Part shown: positions 38,163 through 46,646 of the stretch, piece by piece
How positions within the stretch are numbered: the first letter of the stretch is position 1
How the letters are laid out: each line of letters begins with the position of its first letter
Origin: Burkholderiales bacterium
GTDB taxonomy: Bacteria > Pseudomonadota > Gammaproteobacteria > Burkholderiales > Burkholderiaceae_C
Assembly (NCBI GenBank): GCA_947453625.1
Contig: CANGHK010000016.1
Location: 1-64,000, forward strand
DNA: 64,000 nucleotides
Reading direction: 5' to 3'
Made by a program: the position numbers and the translations under genes
Notes under the pieces: generated by a model
What the model saw: the letters and a program-made list of their open reading frames with translations, nothing else
Told to the model about the DNA's origin: nothing
Databases searched by the model: none

Positions 38163-39008
38163 ATGATGAGAGTATCTACTTCTCAAATGTTTCATGGTTC
38201 AGTCGATTCGATGGCGAGCACCAGCGCGGCACAGACGCGGGTGAACCAGCAGATCACGTCCGGCGTCCAGTTCGACGCCGTGTCGCAGAACGCGGTCGCG
38301 GTCACCCAGGCCTCGGGCCTGCAGCAGGTGATGGCGCAGTCCGGCGTCTACAAGGCCAACCTGAACGAGCTCGACGGGCGCTACGCCGAGAGCGACCAGT
38401 CGCTGTCGGTGATCCACGATTCGCTGGGCCGCATCGCCGAGGCGCTGGGCCAGTCGCGCAACGGCGCGCTCAGCACCAACGACCGGACCGCCCTGGGCGT
38501 GACGATCCAGGGTGAGGTGGCCGCGATCGCCGCCGAGCTCGCGCGCAAGGACAGCCAGGGCCGGGCTATGTTCTCGGGCGGCAGCGCCGACGCCGACCAC
38601 CCGGCGCTGCAGGTGCGGCCTGGCCAGACCCTGGCCACCGCGATCCCGCTGTCAGCGGCCGACCAGGCCAGCCTCAGCGCGCTGGGTAGCGCGTCCTGGA
38701 CCAGCGGCCCCGGCCTGGCCGGCAGCAGCGACGCCCAGCGCGCCAGCGCGGTCGCGCTGGTGGCCGGGCTGCAGGATGCCGCGCTGGGCGCGCGCCAAGC
38801 GGTGGGTGGCAGTTGGGCGCTGGTCGGCAACTACCAGGACGCCAACCAGTCGGTGGCCGACGGGGCCCAGGTCAGCCGCTCGGCGCTGATCGAGACCGAC
38901 GTCGCCAAATCGGCGGCCGACCTGGCGACCTACACCGCGCAGCTGCAGGCCGCGCGGGCCTTGTTCAGCCGCATCCAGTCCACCTCGCTCTTCGACATCA
39001 TCCGTTGA
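38163..39008 (+). CDS. flgL: FlgL, hook-filament junction protein 3
   Basis: The protein has 281 residues, ATG 38163 (or 38166). The N-terminal RVSTSQMFHGSVDSM and helical C-terminus TYTAQLQAARALFSRIQST are flagellin-like and match FlgL. The first dozen codons are AT-rich in an otherwise GC-rich gene, a pattern that helps translation initiation. It follows flgK by 11 bases. FlgL links FlgK to the filament. Confidence 0.92.
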   Translation: MMRVSTSQMFHGSVDSMASTSAAQTRVNQQITSGVQFDAVSQNAVAVTQASGLQQVMAQSGVYKANLNELDGRYAESDQSLSVIHDSLGRIAEALGQSRNGALSTNDRTALGVTIQGEVAAIAAELARKDSQGRAMFSGGSADADHPALQVRPGQTLATAIPLSAADQASLSALGSASWTSGPGLAGSSDAQRASAVALVAGLQDAALGARQAVGGSWALVGNYQDANQSVADGAQVSRSALIETDVAKSAADLATYTAQLQAARALFSRIQSTSLFDIIR

Positions 39009-39039
39009 CCCGTTGCCCCCTGTTGAGAATTGAACTGAC

Positions 39040-39900
39040 ATGACCATTCCACTTGGCTGGATCATCGGCATGGTGTGCGCGCTGGGCGGCTACGCGCTGC
39101 ACGGCGGCCACATCAGCGTGCTCTGGCAACCGACCGAAGTGCTGACCATCGTGGGGGCAGCCATAGGCTATATGGTCGCGTCCAACAGCATGCGCATCCT
39201 GAAGCAGACCTTTGCCGCGCTGCCCAGCGCCTTCAAGGGCTCGGCGGCCAGCAAGCGCCTCTACCTCGACCTGCTGTGCCTGCTGTTCGAGATCCTGACC
39301 AAGATCCGGCGCGACGGCCTGATGTCGATGGAAGCCGACATCGAGGAGCCGCACTCGAGCCCGCTGTTCGAGAAGTACCCGGCGATCAGCAAGGACCACC
39401 ACCTGCTGGAATTCCTGACCGACTACCTGCGCATGATGCTGGGCGGCGCGCTCAACGTGGTGCAGATCGAAAGCCTGATGGAGCAGGAACTCGAGGTCCA
39501 CCACGAGATGTCGCATGTGCCGGTGGGCGTGATCCAGAAGGTGGCCGACGCGCTGCCGGCCTTCGGCATCGTCGCGGCGGTGATGGGCGTGGTCCACACG
39601 ATGGGCTCGATCGGCTTGCCGCCGGCCGAACTCGGCAAGCTGATCGGCGCCGCGCTGGTCGGCACCTTCCTGGGCATTCTGCTGGCCTATTCCTTCGTCG
39701 GCCCGGTGGCCACCGTGATGGAGCAGAACGCCGAGGCCGAGTCCAAGGGTTTCCTGTGTGTCAAGGCGGTGCTGCTGGCCCACCTGAACGGCTTCACGGC
39801 CCCGGCGGCGGTCGAGTTCGGCCGCAAGATCCTCTACGCCGACCTGCGTCCGAGCTTCAAGGAACTCGACGATGAGACCAAGGCCGTGAAGGGCAAATAG
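39040..39900 (+). CDS. motA: MotA, stator ion-channel subunit
   Basis: The protein has 286 residues with four membrane helices. Marks: GWIIGMVCALGGYALHGGHI, the charged cytoplasmic loop ILTKIRRDGLMSMEADIEEP and the last helices AFGIVAAVMGVVHTMG and LGILLAYSFVGPVATVM. The style is that of proton-type MotA. It shares one base with motB (TAGTG). Confidence 0.95.
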   Translation: MTIPLGWIIGMVCALGGYALHGGHISVLWQPTEVLTIVGAAIGYMVASNSMRILKQTFAALPSAFKGSAASKRLYLDLLCLLFEILTKIRRDGLMSMEADIEEPHSSPLFEKYPAISKDHHLLEFLTDYLRMMLGGALNVVQIESLMEQELEVHHEMSHVPVGVIQKVADALPAFGIVAAVMGVVHTMGSIGLPPAELGKLIGAALVGTFLGILLAYSFVGPVATVMEQNAEAESKGFLCVKAVLLAHLNGFTAPAAVEFGRKILYADLRPSFKELDDETKAVKGK

Positions 39901-41138
39901 TGGCTACCGCTCCCGACAAGGCGCTGCCGCCGATCATCGTCAAGCGCGTCAAGAAGGCCGCCCATGCCGCGCATGGCGGGGTCTGGAAGATCGCCTATGC
40001 CGACTTCGTGACGGCGATGATGGCCTTCTTCCTGCTGATGTGGGTGCTGGGGTCGACCACCTCGGGCGACCTGGCCGGCATCTCGGCCTATTTCCAGAAC
40101 CCGCTGCGGGTGGCGGTGGCCGGCGGCTCGGGCTCGGGCGACGCCACCCGCATCATCAAGGGCGGCGGCGACAACATCTTCAAGCAGGCCGGCCAGGAGG
40201 CCAAGGCCGACGCCAACACGCCGCAGTCCAAGATCAGCCGCGAGGAAGAGGTCAGCGAGCAGTTCAACCGCAGCGAGGCGGCCAAGCTCGACCAGCTCAA
40301 GCAGGACCTGGAAAAGCAGATCTCGTCCGACCCGGCGCTCGACAAGTTCAAGAGCCAGATCTTCATGGACATCACCTCGGACGGCCTGCGCATCCAGATC
40401 GTCGACGAGAAGAATCGGCCGATGTTCGACTCGGGCAGCGCCGACATGGCGCCGCAGACGCGGCAGTTGCTGACGCTGATCGGCCGGGTCTTGAGCGGCC
40501 TGAACAACCGGCTGCGCATCGAGGGCCACACCGACTCGCGCCAGTTCGGCGGCGGTCCGGCCGGCTACGGCAACTGGGAACTGTCGAGCGAGCGCGCCAA
40601 CGCCGCGCGGCGCGCCATCGTCGGCGGCGGGCTGCAGGAGTCCAGGGTCGCGCAGGTGGCGGGTTTTGCCGACAGCGCCAGACTCAACCCGGCTGACGCC
40701 ACCGATCCGCTGAACCGGCGCATCTCGTTGATGGTGCTCAAACCCGCTCCCGGCAGCGCCCCCGCGCCGCAGAAGGCAGATCCTGCGGCCCTCGGCGCCT
40801 CGGCCAGCGCGCCGCCCAGCACAGGACCGATGCTGCGCGAGCGGTCGCCGGCCGGCCCCGCGACTTCCGCGGCACCGACCGCGGCGCCGCCGGTCGCCGA
40901 GCCGGCGGCGCTGCCCGACCGGGCCCAGCGCGAGAACGCGGCCAGCGAGCGACCCTATGGCGCCGGCCTGCGCCAGCAGGCGGGTGGCGGTGGCGAACCC
41001 GCGCCGGGCGCGGGCGGCAACTTGTTCCCGCCCCCGCCGGCCGGTCTGCCGCGCGAGGCGGCGCCGCCGCCGCGCGCGCCGGTTCCCGAGGCCGCCAACA
41101 ACCGCGGCCAGGCCTTCATCCTGCCCGGCCGGAAATGA
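39900..41138 (+). CDS. motB: MotB, stator peptidoglycan anchor with long C-terminal tail
   Basis: The protein has 412 residues, GTG start overlapping the motA TAG. The single membrane helix has KIAYADFVTAMMAFFLLMW, with the proton-carrying Asp in YADF. The OmpA-like domain shows LRIEGHTDSRQF and NWELSSERANAARRAI. After about residue 285 there is an extra tail of some 125 residues rich in Pro/Ala/Gly, absent from E. coli MotB (308 residues). The tail would extend beyond the peptidoglycan-binding fold. The stop overlaps the next gene (ATGA). Confidence 0.94.
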   Translation: MATAPDKALPPIIVKRVKKAAHAAHGGVWKIAYADFVTAMMAFFLLMWVLGSTTSGDLAGISAYFQNPLRVAVAGGSGSGDATRIIKGGGDNIFKQAGQEAKADANTPQSKISREEEVSEQFNRSEAAKLDQLKQDLEKQISSDPALDKFKSQIFMDITSDGLRIQIVDEKNRPMFDSGSADMAPQTRQLLTLIGRVLSGLNNRLRIEGHTDSRQFGGGPAGYGNWELSSERANAARRAIVGGGLQESRVAQVAGFADSARLNPADATDPLNRRISLMVLKPAPGSAPAPQKADPAALGASASAPPSTGPMLRERSPAGPATSAAPTAAPPVAEPAALPDRAQRENAASERPYGAGLRQQAGGGGEPAPGAGGNLFPPPPAGLPREAAPPPRAPVPEAANNRGQAFILPGRK

Positions 41139-41923
41139 GCAACCCGCGCTGGCGCGGCGTGGCGCGCGGGATCTGGCGCTGCGCGGTCTTGCTGGCCTGC
41201 AGCGCCGAGGCCTTGGCCAATACGCCGCCCCATGGCGATCACGCGGCGCCTGCCGCCAAGACCGGGCCGGCGGCGGTCGAGAGCGAGGTCCAGGCGCTGG
41301 TGCGTCGCCACCGCGCGGCCCAGCGGGCGGTGCTGAAGGAGCAGTTGTGTCTGGTCACACGCGGCTGCGCCACCGACGAAGGCCGTCTGCTCGACGCGAT
41401 GGCGGCGGTCAAGCAGGTGTCGCAGGCGCTGGCCGACCGCGCCCATGCGGGCGACAGCGAGGCCGCCTACCAGCGCGGGCTGATCGGCCTGGCCGCCGCA
41501 GAGACCCATTCCAGACGCTCCTGGGCCGAGACCGATGCGCAGTTTCCCGGCACCACCGCGGTGCTGCGCCGGCGCTGGGCGCAGGAGACGTCCACGGCCG
41601 AGTCCTTCCTGTCGCTGGCCGCGGCCGCCGGCCATGCGTCGGCCTGTCAGACCTTGGCCGAGCATCTGGCTTCGCGCGTGCCGCAGCCCGAACCATTGCT
41701 GGTGTCGCGGCTGTTCCGCTGCGCCGTCAACGGCTTCAGCGCCCAGGGCCTGCGCGAGGCGGCGATAGGCGCGTTTGTCAAGATGCGCGAGACCTGCGGG
41801 CCTGGCGACCCGCTGCTGATCGAGGCCCATTCGATGATCTACCGTGACAAGCCGCCCGAACGCGCCTGGCGCCGCGTCGAACCCGCCGAGGCGCTGGACT
41901 TGCGCAACAAGGCTGCGCCATGA
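41135..41923 (+). CDS. Secreted helical-repeat protein downstream of motB
   Basis: The protein has 262 residues. Signal peptide (CAVLLACSAEALA) followed by a mostly helical chain with Sel1/TPR-like phrases: RAHAGDSEAAYQRGLIGLAA and LAAAAGHASACQTLAEHLAS. There are six or so cysteines (LCLVTRGC, ASACQ, FRCAV, ETCG). I recognise no named family. It overlaps motB and the next gene by four bases each, so all are translated from one message. Periplasmic motor accessory role is inference from context. Confidence 0.65.
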   Translation: MSNPRWRGVARGIWRCAVLLACSAEALANTPPHGDHAAPAAKTGPAAVESEVQALVRRHRAAQRAVLKEQLCLVTRGCATDEGRLLDAMAAVKQVSQALADRAHAGDSEAAYQRGLIGLAAAETHSRRSWAETDAQFPGTTAVLRRRWAQETSTAESFLSLAAAAGHASACQTLAEHLASRVPQPEPLLVSRLFRCAVNGFSAQGLREAAIGAFVKMRETCGPGDPLLIEAHSMIYRDKPPERAWRRVEPAEALDLRNKAAP

Positions 41924-42402
41924 GCCGACGCCCTGGTCGCTGGCTGATCTGGGTCGGGTTGTTCGTGCTGTGCGCCGTGATGCTGCTGAGTTGCATGCAG
42001 GAGAGCGCGGGCTTCGACCAGTTTCACGAGATTACCTGCAGCGCTGACCCGCTGCCGCGGTGCGTGCCCACTGGCCGGCGCGTGCTGGTGACGCGCAAGC
42101 CCAGTGACCGGCTTGCCCGTCCGCCCAAGCTGGCGGCCTTGCGCATCGAGATCTTCAGCGCGGAGAAATTGCTGGAGACCCACCTCGACCAGATAGGCTG
42201 CACGATGCCGGATGTCAACAACTTCGCCTGCCGGCAACTGCTGGGCGCAGTGGTCACGGCGGGCGCCGGTGCCGAGATGGCGCCCTGGCGCATGGTGCAG
42301 GGCCGGCTGATCAACGACGGCATGAACAACGAACTCGTCCATTACCTCAACGGCCTCGAACTGTGGCGCAACCGCCTGACCTTCGGCAACTTTGAACGCT
42401 AG
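41920..42402 (+). CDS. Small lipoprotein/anchored protein of motor operon
   Basis: The protein has 160 residues. A single N-terminal hydrophobic stretch ends VMLLSC, a plausible lipobox. The rest has conserved-looking cysteine pairs (EITCSADPLPRCVPTG and GCTMPDVNNFACRQLL) and no known motif. ATGA overlap with the previous gene. Unknown function; envelope location expected. Confidence 0.6.
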   Translation: MSRRPGRWLIWVGLFVLCAVMLLSCMQESAGFDQFHEITCSADPLPRCVPTGRRVLVTRKPSDRLARPPKLAALRIEIFSAEKLLETHLDQIGCTMPDVNNFACRQLLGAVVTAGAGAEMAPWRMVQGRLINDGMNNELVHYLNGLELWRNRLTFGNFER

Positions 42403-42411
42403 AAATCCGCG

Positions 42412-42720
42412 ATGAAAAACACCCTGGTCCAACTGGTCGTGCTGGTCAAGCGCTTGCTGAAATGGACGGCGCTGGCCTTGCTGCCGCTGTTCGTGGTCTT
42501 CGTCATCGGCGAGCAGATCGAGTCGGCGCGACTGGGCGCGATCGCCGCCTGCGAGAGCGCCAAGGACGGCCCCAACTGCATGCGCCAGAAGGGCTATCTG
42601 GCCGCCAATCCGCTGTATCCCGACATCACTCGACGGCTGGTGGGCGGTTATGCGCGTCTGCTCGGGGGCGCGCTGGGTGCGTCCTACGCGCCACCGCCGC
42701 CGCCGGCCGAAGAGGGCTGA
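42412..42720 (+). CDS. Small membrane protein of motor operon
   Basis: The protein has 102 residues. One membrane helix near residues 19-33 (ALALLPLFVVFVIGE). A periplasmic part with two cysteines nine residues apart (AACESAKDGPNCMRQKGYL) and a Pro tail (PPPPPAEEG) follow. No family recognised. Sits 9 bases after one lipoprotein gene and one base before the next. Confidence 0.6.
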   Translation: MKNTLVQLVVLVKRLLKWTALALLPLFVVFVIGEQIESARLGAIAACESAKDGPNCMRQKGYLAANPLYPDITRRLVGGYARLLGGALGASYAPPPPPAEEG

Positions 42721-42721
42721 G

Positions 42722-43303
42722 ATGTCCACCAGGCGCTTGCTGCCGGTCTTGCTGCTGCTGCTCGGGCTGGCGGCGTGCTCCGATTACGACCGCGCTCGCA
42801 ATGCCTACGAAGGCGGCGACTACGCGGTGGCGATCCAGCGCTACGAGGCGTTGTCCAAGGCCGGCCATGCGCAGGCCCAGTACGACCTGGCGCAGATCTA
42901 CTTCCAGGGCATAGGCACGGCCAAGGACAGCCAGAAGGGCTGGTACTGGCTGCTGTCGGCCGCGGGCACCGGCAACGTCGCGGCGATGGTGCAACTGGGC
43001 GCGCTGTTCGAGAGCGGGGTCGGTGCCGATCGCGATTACGCCACCGCCGCGCAGTGGTATCTGCGCGCGGCGCGCAAGGGCGACGCGGTGGGCCGCTTCA
43101 ACCTGGCGCTGATGTACCTGAAGGGCATAGGCGTTCCCAAGGACGAGGTCGCCGCGCTGGCCTGGTTCAGGCTGTCGTTCCGGGCCGGTTGCGCGGCGGC
43201 GCGCGACCGCGGCGACGAGGTCGAGCGCCTGCTGACCAAGGACGAGGTGTTGCGCGCCGAGGAACTGGGCGAGCGGCTGGAGCGGGCCGCGGCCACCGAG
43301 TGA
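42722..43303 (+). CDS. Sel1-repeat lipoprotein (MotX-like candidate)
   Basis: The protein has 193 residues. Lipobox GLAAC after a short signal. The mature part holds three Sel1 repeats: AGHAQAQYDLAQIYFQGIG, TGNVAAMVQLGALFESGVG and KGDAVGRFNLALMYLKGIG. Vibrio MotX, a periplasmic stator-ring protein, is also Sel1-like; this gene sits between motAB and flhB, which suggests a comparable role, though no homology beyond the repeat is visible. Sel1 proteins also occur in unrelated envelope pathways. Confidence 0.75.
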   Translation: MSTRRLLPVLLLLLGLAACSDYDRARNAYEGGDYAVAIQRYEALSKAGHAQAQYDLAQIYFQGIGTAKDSQKGWYWLLSAAGTGNVAAMVQLGALFESGVGADRDYATAAQWYLRAARKGDAVGRFNLALMYLKGIGVPKDEVAALAWFRLSFRAGCAAARDRGDEVERLLTKDEVLRAEELGERLERAAATE

Positions 43304-43306
43304 GCC

Positions 43307-44419
43307 ATGGCCGGCGAGCAAGGTGACCAGGAACGCACGCTTGAGCCCAGTGAACGCAAGCTCGAGAAAGCCCGCGAGGAAGGGCGCTTTCCGCAGTCGC
43401 GCGACCTGAGCTTCGTGCTGATGCTGGGCGTGGGCGCGCTGGCCTTGTCGCTGGGCGGACCGCGCGTCTGGGCGGCGGCAGGCCGGATGGTCAGCGGCGC
43501 GCTGAGTTTTTCGGGCACGCAGTCGCCGCTCGAGCATCTGGCGGGTTGGGCCAGCGGCCCCTTGCTCGAGTTCGGCCTCTGGCTGCTCGGCTTCCTGCTG
43601 CTTGCCGTGGTGGCGGGCGCCCTGGCGCCGATGTCGCTGTCCAGGCTGCGGCCGGTGTTTGCGCTGCGCTTCGACCCCAGCCGGATCGACCCGGTGGCCG
43701 GCCTGGCCCGGATGTTCTCGGGCCGCAACCTTTTTGCGCTGGTCAAGGGCGTGGTGGTGACGCTGGCGGTGATAGGCGTCGGGGCCATCTACTTCCTGTT
43801 CCAGCGCGACAGCCTGATGCTGCCCCCGACAGCGGCCCTGCCGGGCGCGTTGGCGCGGCTGTCGGCGGTTTTGGGCCGGGGCTTGCAGTGGCTGCTGGGC
43901 GTGGTGGTGATCGTCGCCGCGGTCGACGCCACCTTCCAGTGGATGACCTTCCGGCGCGAGATGCGCATGTCGCTGCAGGACATCAAGGACGAGAACAAGG
44001 AGAGCGAGGGCTCGCCCGAGATACGCGCCCGGGTACGCTCGCTGCAGCGCGATGCTTCGCGTCGCCGCATGATGAAGGCGGTGGAGACCGCCGACGTGGT
44101 GGTGGTCAACCCGACCCACTTCGCGGTGGCGCTGCGCTACGACCGCGATCGCATGGACGCGCCCACCGTGGTGGCCAAGGGGGTCGACGAGGTGGCGTTG
44201 CGCATGCGCGCGCTGGCCGCCGAGCATGGGGTGCCGCTGGCCGAGTCTCCACTGCTGGCGCGCTGGCTGTCGGCCCATGTCGAGATCGACAGCGTCGTGC
44301 CGGCCGGCCTCTATGCGGTGGTGGCGCAGTTGATGGCCTGGGCCTACGCTGCACGCTCGGGCGACGGCCCGCCGGTGCTGCTTGCCTCGCTCGACGACGA
44401 CTTGCCGCCGCCGCCCTGA
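43307..44419 (+). CDS. flhB: FlhB, export-gate specificity switch
   Basis: The protein has 370 residues. N-terminus EPSERKLEKAREEGRFPQSR, four membrane helices, then the cytoplasmic domain with the autocleavage loop VVNPTHFAVAL (Asn268-Pro269). The end VPAGLYAVVAQLMAWAY is standard. FlhB switches export from rod/hook to filament proteins, in contact with FliK. It is separated here from fliPQR and sits at the end of the motor genes. The 3' end overlaps the convergent channel gene by 76 bases. Confidence 0.95.
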   Translation: MAGEQGDQERTLEPSERKLEKAREEGRFPQSRDLSFVLMLGVGALALSLGGPRVWAAAGRMVSGALSFSGTQSPLEHLAGWASGPLLEFGLWLLGFLLLAVVAGALAPMSLSRLRPVFALRFDPSRIDPVAGLARMFSGRNLFALVKGVVVTLAVIGVGAIYFLFQRDSLMLPPTAALPGALARLSAVLGRGLQWLLGVVVIVAAVDATFQWMTFRREMRMSLQDIKDENKESEGSPEIRARVRSLQRDASRRRMMKAVETADVVVVNPTHFAVALRYDRDRMDAPTVVAKGVDEVALRMRALAAEHGVPLAESPLLARWLSAHVEIDSVVPAGLYAVVAQLMAWAYAARSGDGPPVLLASLDDDLPPPP

Positions 44420-46104
44420 CCGTCGTTGCCCTGACCCGCGGCGGCCCGGGCGCGGAACTGGGCCCAGACCGCGCGTTCCAGCGCGCTGCCCTGGCTGGCC
44501 AGTTGCTCGGCCAGGGCAGGGCGGTCGGCCAGGTCGGCCACCTGGCGCAGTTGCGACACCAGCCCGCGGAATTGCTCGAAGGCCACCAGCGGGTGCGTTC
44601 GCACCAGGGCGTAGGGCACGCCGCCATTGCCTTGGCGGTCGGCGTGGCGCTGGCGGCGGGCACGCTCGACGATGCGCGACACCTCGGACCGCGACAGGTG
44701 CAGGCGTTTGGCCTCGCGGTCGATCACGGCTTGCTCGGCGTCAGAGATCTGGCCGTCGCCCAGCATCTTGTAGAGCTCGTTCTGCAGGCTTTCGCGCTCG
44801 AAGCGTAGCTGTTCGTTGAATGCCGACGACAGCACCGCCGCCGGCACCGCGAAGATGCCTATGCCCAGCAAGGCCAGCACCACTGTGATCAGCCGCCCGG
44901 CCGGCGTGATCGGGGTGATGTCGCCATAGCCCACGCTGGCCAGCGTGATCACCGACCAGTAGATGGCCTGTGGAATGTTCTCGAACTTGTCGGGCTGGGC
45001 TTCATGCTCGAACAGATAGCCCAGGCTGGCGGCCAACACCACCAGCAGCATCATGATGAAGGCCGACGCGGCGATCACCGGCCGCTCGCGTTCCATCGCG
45101 GCCAGCAGGGTCTGGGTAGCGCCGGTGTAGCGGGTCAGCTTCATCAGCCGCAGCAAGCGGAAGATGCGCAGGAAGCGCAGGTCGACCAGGTGGTTGAACA
45201 GGGTCTCGACGAAGAACGGCAGGATGGCCAGCAGGTCGATCAGCGCGGCCGGGCGCAGCCCGAAGCGGCCTCGGCCGGTCCAGCGACGCTGGAATCTCGG
45301 GTCCTCGACGCAGCTGTACAGCCGCATCAGGTACTCGGCGCTGAAAATGCCGACCGCCAGCGCATCGAGCACCGCGAACTCGACGGCCAGCGCGCTGTAG
45401 ACCGAGTCGACCGACTCGATCACCACCGCGACCACCGAGATCATCACCCAGACCATGATGAAGAGGTCGAACATGGCGTGCAGCCGGCCGCCAAACGGGC
45501 CGGGCGTGACCAGGGCGTGGACTTGCTGGCGCAGGCTGCGGCCGCGGTTGAGGGCGCGAAACTGCGCCAGCGCCGGGCCGAATACCCTGAACAGCTTGAA
45601 CAGGCGCAGCAGTCGCAGCACGCGCAGCAGCCTCAGGTCCAGCGGGCTGGGCATCAGCAGCCCGGCGTAGAACGGGGCAATCGCCGCCAGGTCGACCAGC
45701 GCCTGCCAGCTGGCCATGTAGCGCAGGCGCGGAAATGGCGCCAGGGCCAGCCTGGGCTGCTCGGGCGCCAGCCACAGCCGCAGCGCGTACTCGACCGAGA
45801 AAGCGGCGATCGAGAGCTCGTCGAAGGCTTGGAAACCGACCCGCCAGCGGTCGATCACGGCGGGCACCTGTTCGAGCAGCAGCGCGACCAGGTTGGCGAT
45901 GATCAGCAGCGCCAGGCCCTGGTCCAGGCGGCGCCCCAGCGCGCTGCGCGGGCCGGGGGCCAGCCACGCGGCATAGAGGCGTCGGCGCAGTGTCGGGACG
46001 TCCGGGCCTTGTGGCGCTGCGGGGCCGCTGCGGCGGCGGTAGGGCGGCTCGCGGGTCAGAATCTCACCTCTGCCGCGTCCAGGGTGCTGAATCCCGGTCC
46101 GCAC
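44344..46104 (-). CDS. Ion channel with two voltage-sensor modules and one potassium pore
   Basis: About 586 residues from GTG 46104. The start is uncertain, because no ATG exists until the fourth helix. Module 1 (residues ~60-170) has four helices ending in an S4-like LRLLRVLRLLRLFKLFRVFG. Module 2 (~220-335) repeats the plan and ends in LRFLRIFRLLRLMKLTRYTG. A single pore follows, with the selectivity filter SVGYGDITP near residue 388 between two helices. A C-terminal cytoplasmic helical region has EAKRLHLSRSEVSRIVERAR. Potassium selectivity is expected from GYG. VSD-VSD-pore order is not usual for bacterial channels. It overlaps upstream and downstream neighbours. Confidence 0.78.
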   Translation of the reverse strand: MRTGIQHPGRGRGEILTREPPYRRRSGPAAPQGPDVPTLRRRLYAAWLAPGPRSALGRRLDQGLALLIIANLVALLLEQVPAVIDRWRVGFQAFDELSIAAFSVEYALRLWLAPEQPRLALAPFPRLRYMASWQALVDLAAIAPFYAGLLMPSPLDLRLLRVLRLLRLFKLFRVFGPALAQFRALNRGRSLRQQVHALVTPGPFGGRLHAMFDLFIMVWVMISVVAVVIESVDSVYSALAVEFAVLDALAVGIFSAEYLMRLYSCVEDPRFQRRWTGRGRFGLRPAALIDLLAILPFFVETLFNHLVDLRFLRIFRLLRLMKLTRYTGATQTLLAAMERERPVIAASAFIMMLLVVLAASLGYLFEHEAQPDKFENIPQAIYWSVITLASVGYGDITPITPAGRLITVVLALLGIGIFAVPAAVLSSAFNEQLRFERESLQNELYKMLGDGQISDAEQAVIDREAKRLHLSRSEVSRIVERARRQRHADRQGNGGVPYALVRTHPLVAFEQFRGLVSQLRQVADLADRPALAEQLASQGSALERAVWAQFRARAAAGQGNDGQGGGGKSSSSEASSTGGPSPERAA

Positions 46105-46619
46105 ACCGCCACATGCAGCAGCAAGACCTCGTCCAGGGTCTGCTTGTCGGACAGCGTGGCGCGCGTCAGGCCGCTGCTGCCCGGGCTGGGGTCGCGGGTC
46201 ACTCTCTCGATCACGATGCTGCCCAGGGTGGCGAACTGCTGGCGCTCGCACCGGCCGCTGACCGCCAGGCCATGGGCTTGCAGCGGGTTGACCAGGCCGG
46301 ACAGGGGCTGGCCGGGTTCCTGCAGCGCCCGCAGGCAGTCAGCCCAGGTCGAGCCGGCATGTCCCGGTGACGCGGACACGCGCCCGCAGGCGGCCGGCTC
46401 GATCGCCTTGCCGGCGCTGCGCCGCGGCTCGGCCGAAGTCAGCCAGAGCGTCAGCTGCCTGGCCTTGACGCGAACCGGGTCGAGCTTGCGCAGATCGTGC
46501 ACCCGCTGCGCACCCAGCGTCGAAACCAGCGCCAGCGCGCAAACCAGCAGCAGCGCGAACACCAGGCCAGAACGGTCCACGTTGCCCAAGGTGATTTCCC
46601 AGACCGACAGCCACTGCAC
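46056..46619 (-). CDS. Unknown single-pass membrane protein
   Basis: The protein has 187 residues from GTG 46619. One membrane helix (SGLVFALLLVCALALVSTLG) then a periplasmic region with four cysteines and QATLSDKQ-like short strands. I recognise no family. It overlaps the channel gene by 49 bases if the GTG start of the channel is right, and follows another small membrane gene, so the three may form one operon. The call as a real gene rests on codon character and spacing. Confidence 0.5.
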   Translation of the reverse strand: MQWLSVWEITLGNVDRSGLVFALLLVCALALVSTLGAQRVHDLRKLDPVRVKARQLTLWLTSAEPRRSAGKAIEPAACGRVSASPGHAGSTWADCLRALQEPGQPLSGLVNPLQAHGLAVSGRCERQQFATLGSIVIERVTRDPSPGSSGLTRATLSDKQTLDEVLLLHVAVCGPGFSTLDAAEVRF

Positions 46620-46646
46620 GCACGCTGGCCGGTCGGGATGGCGCGG

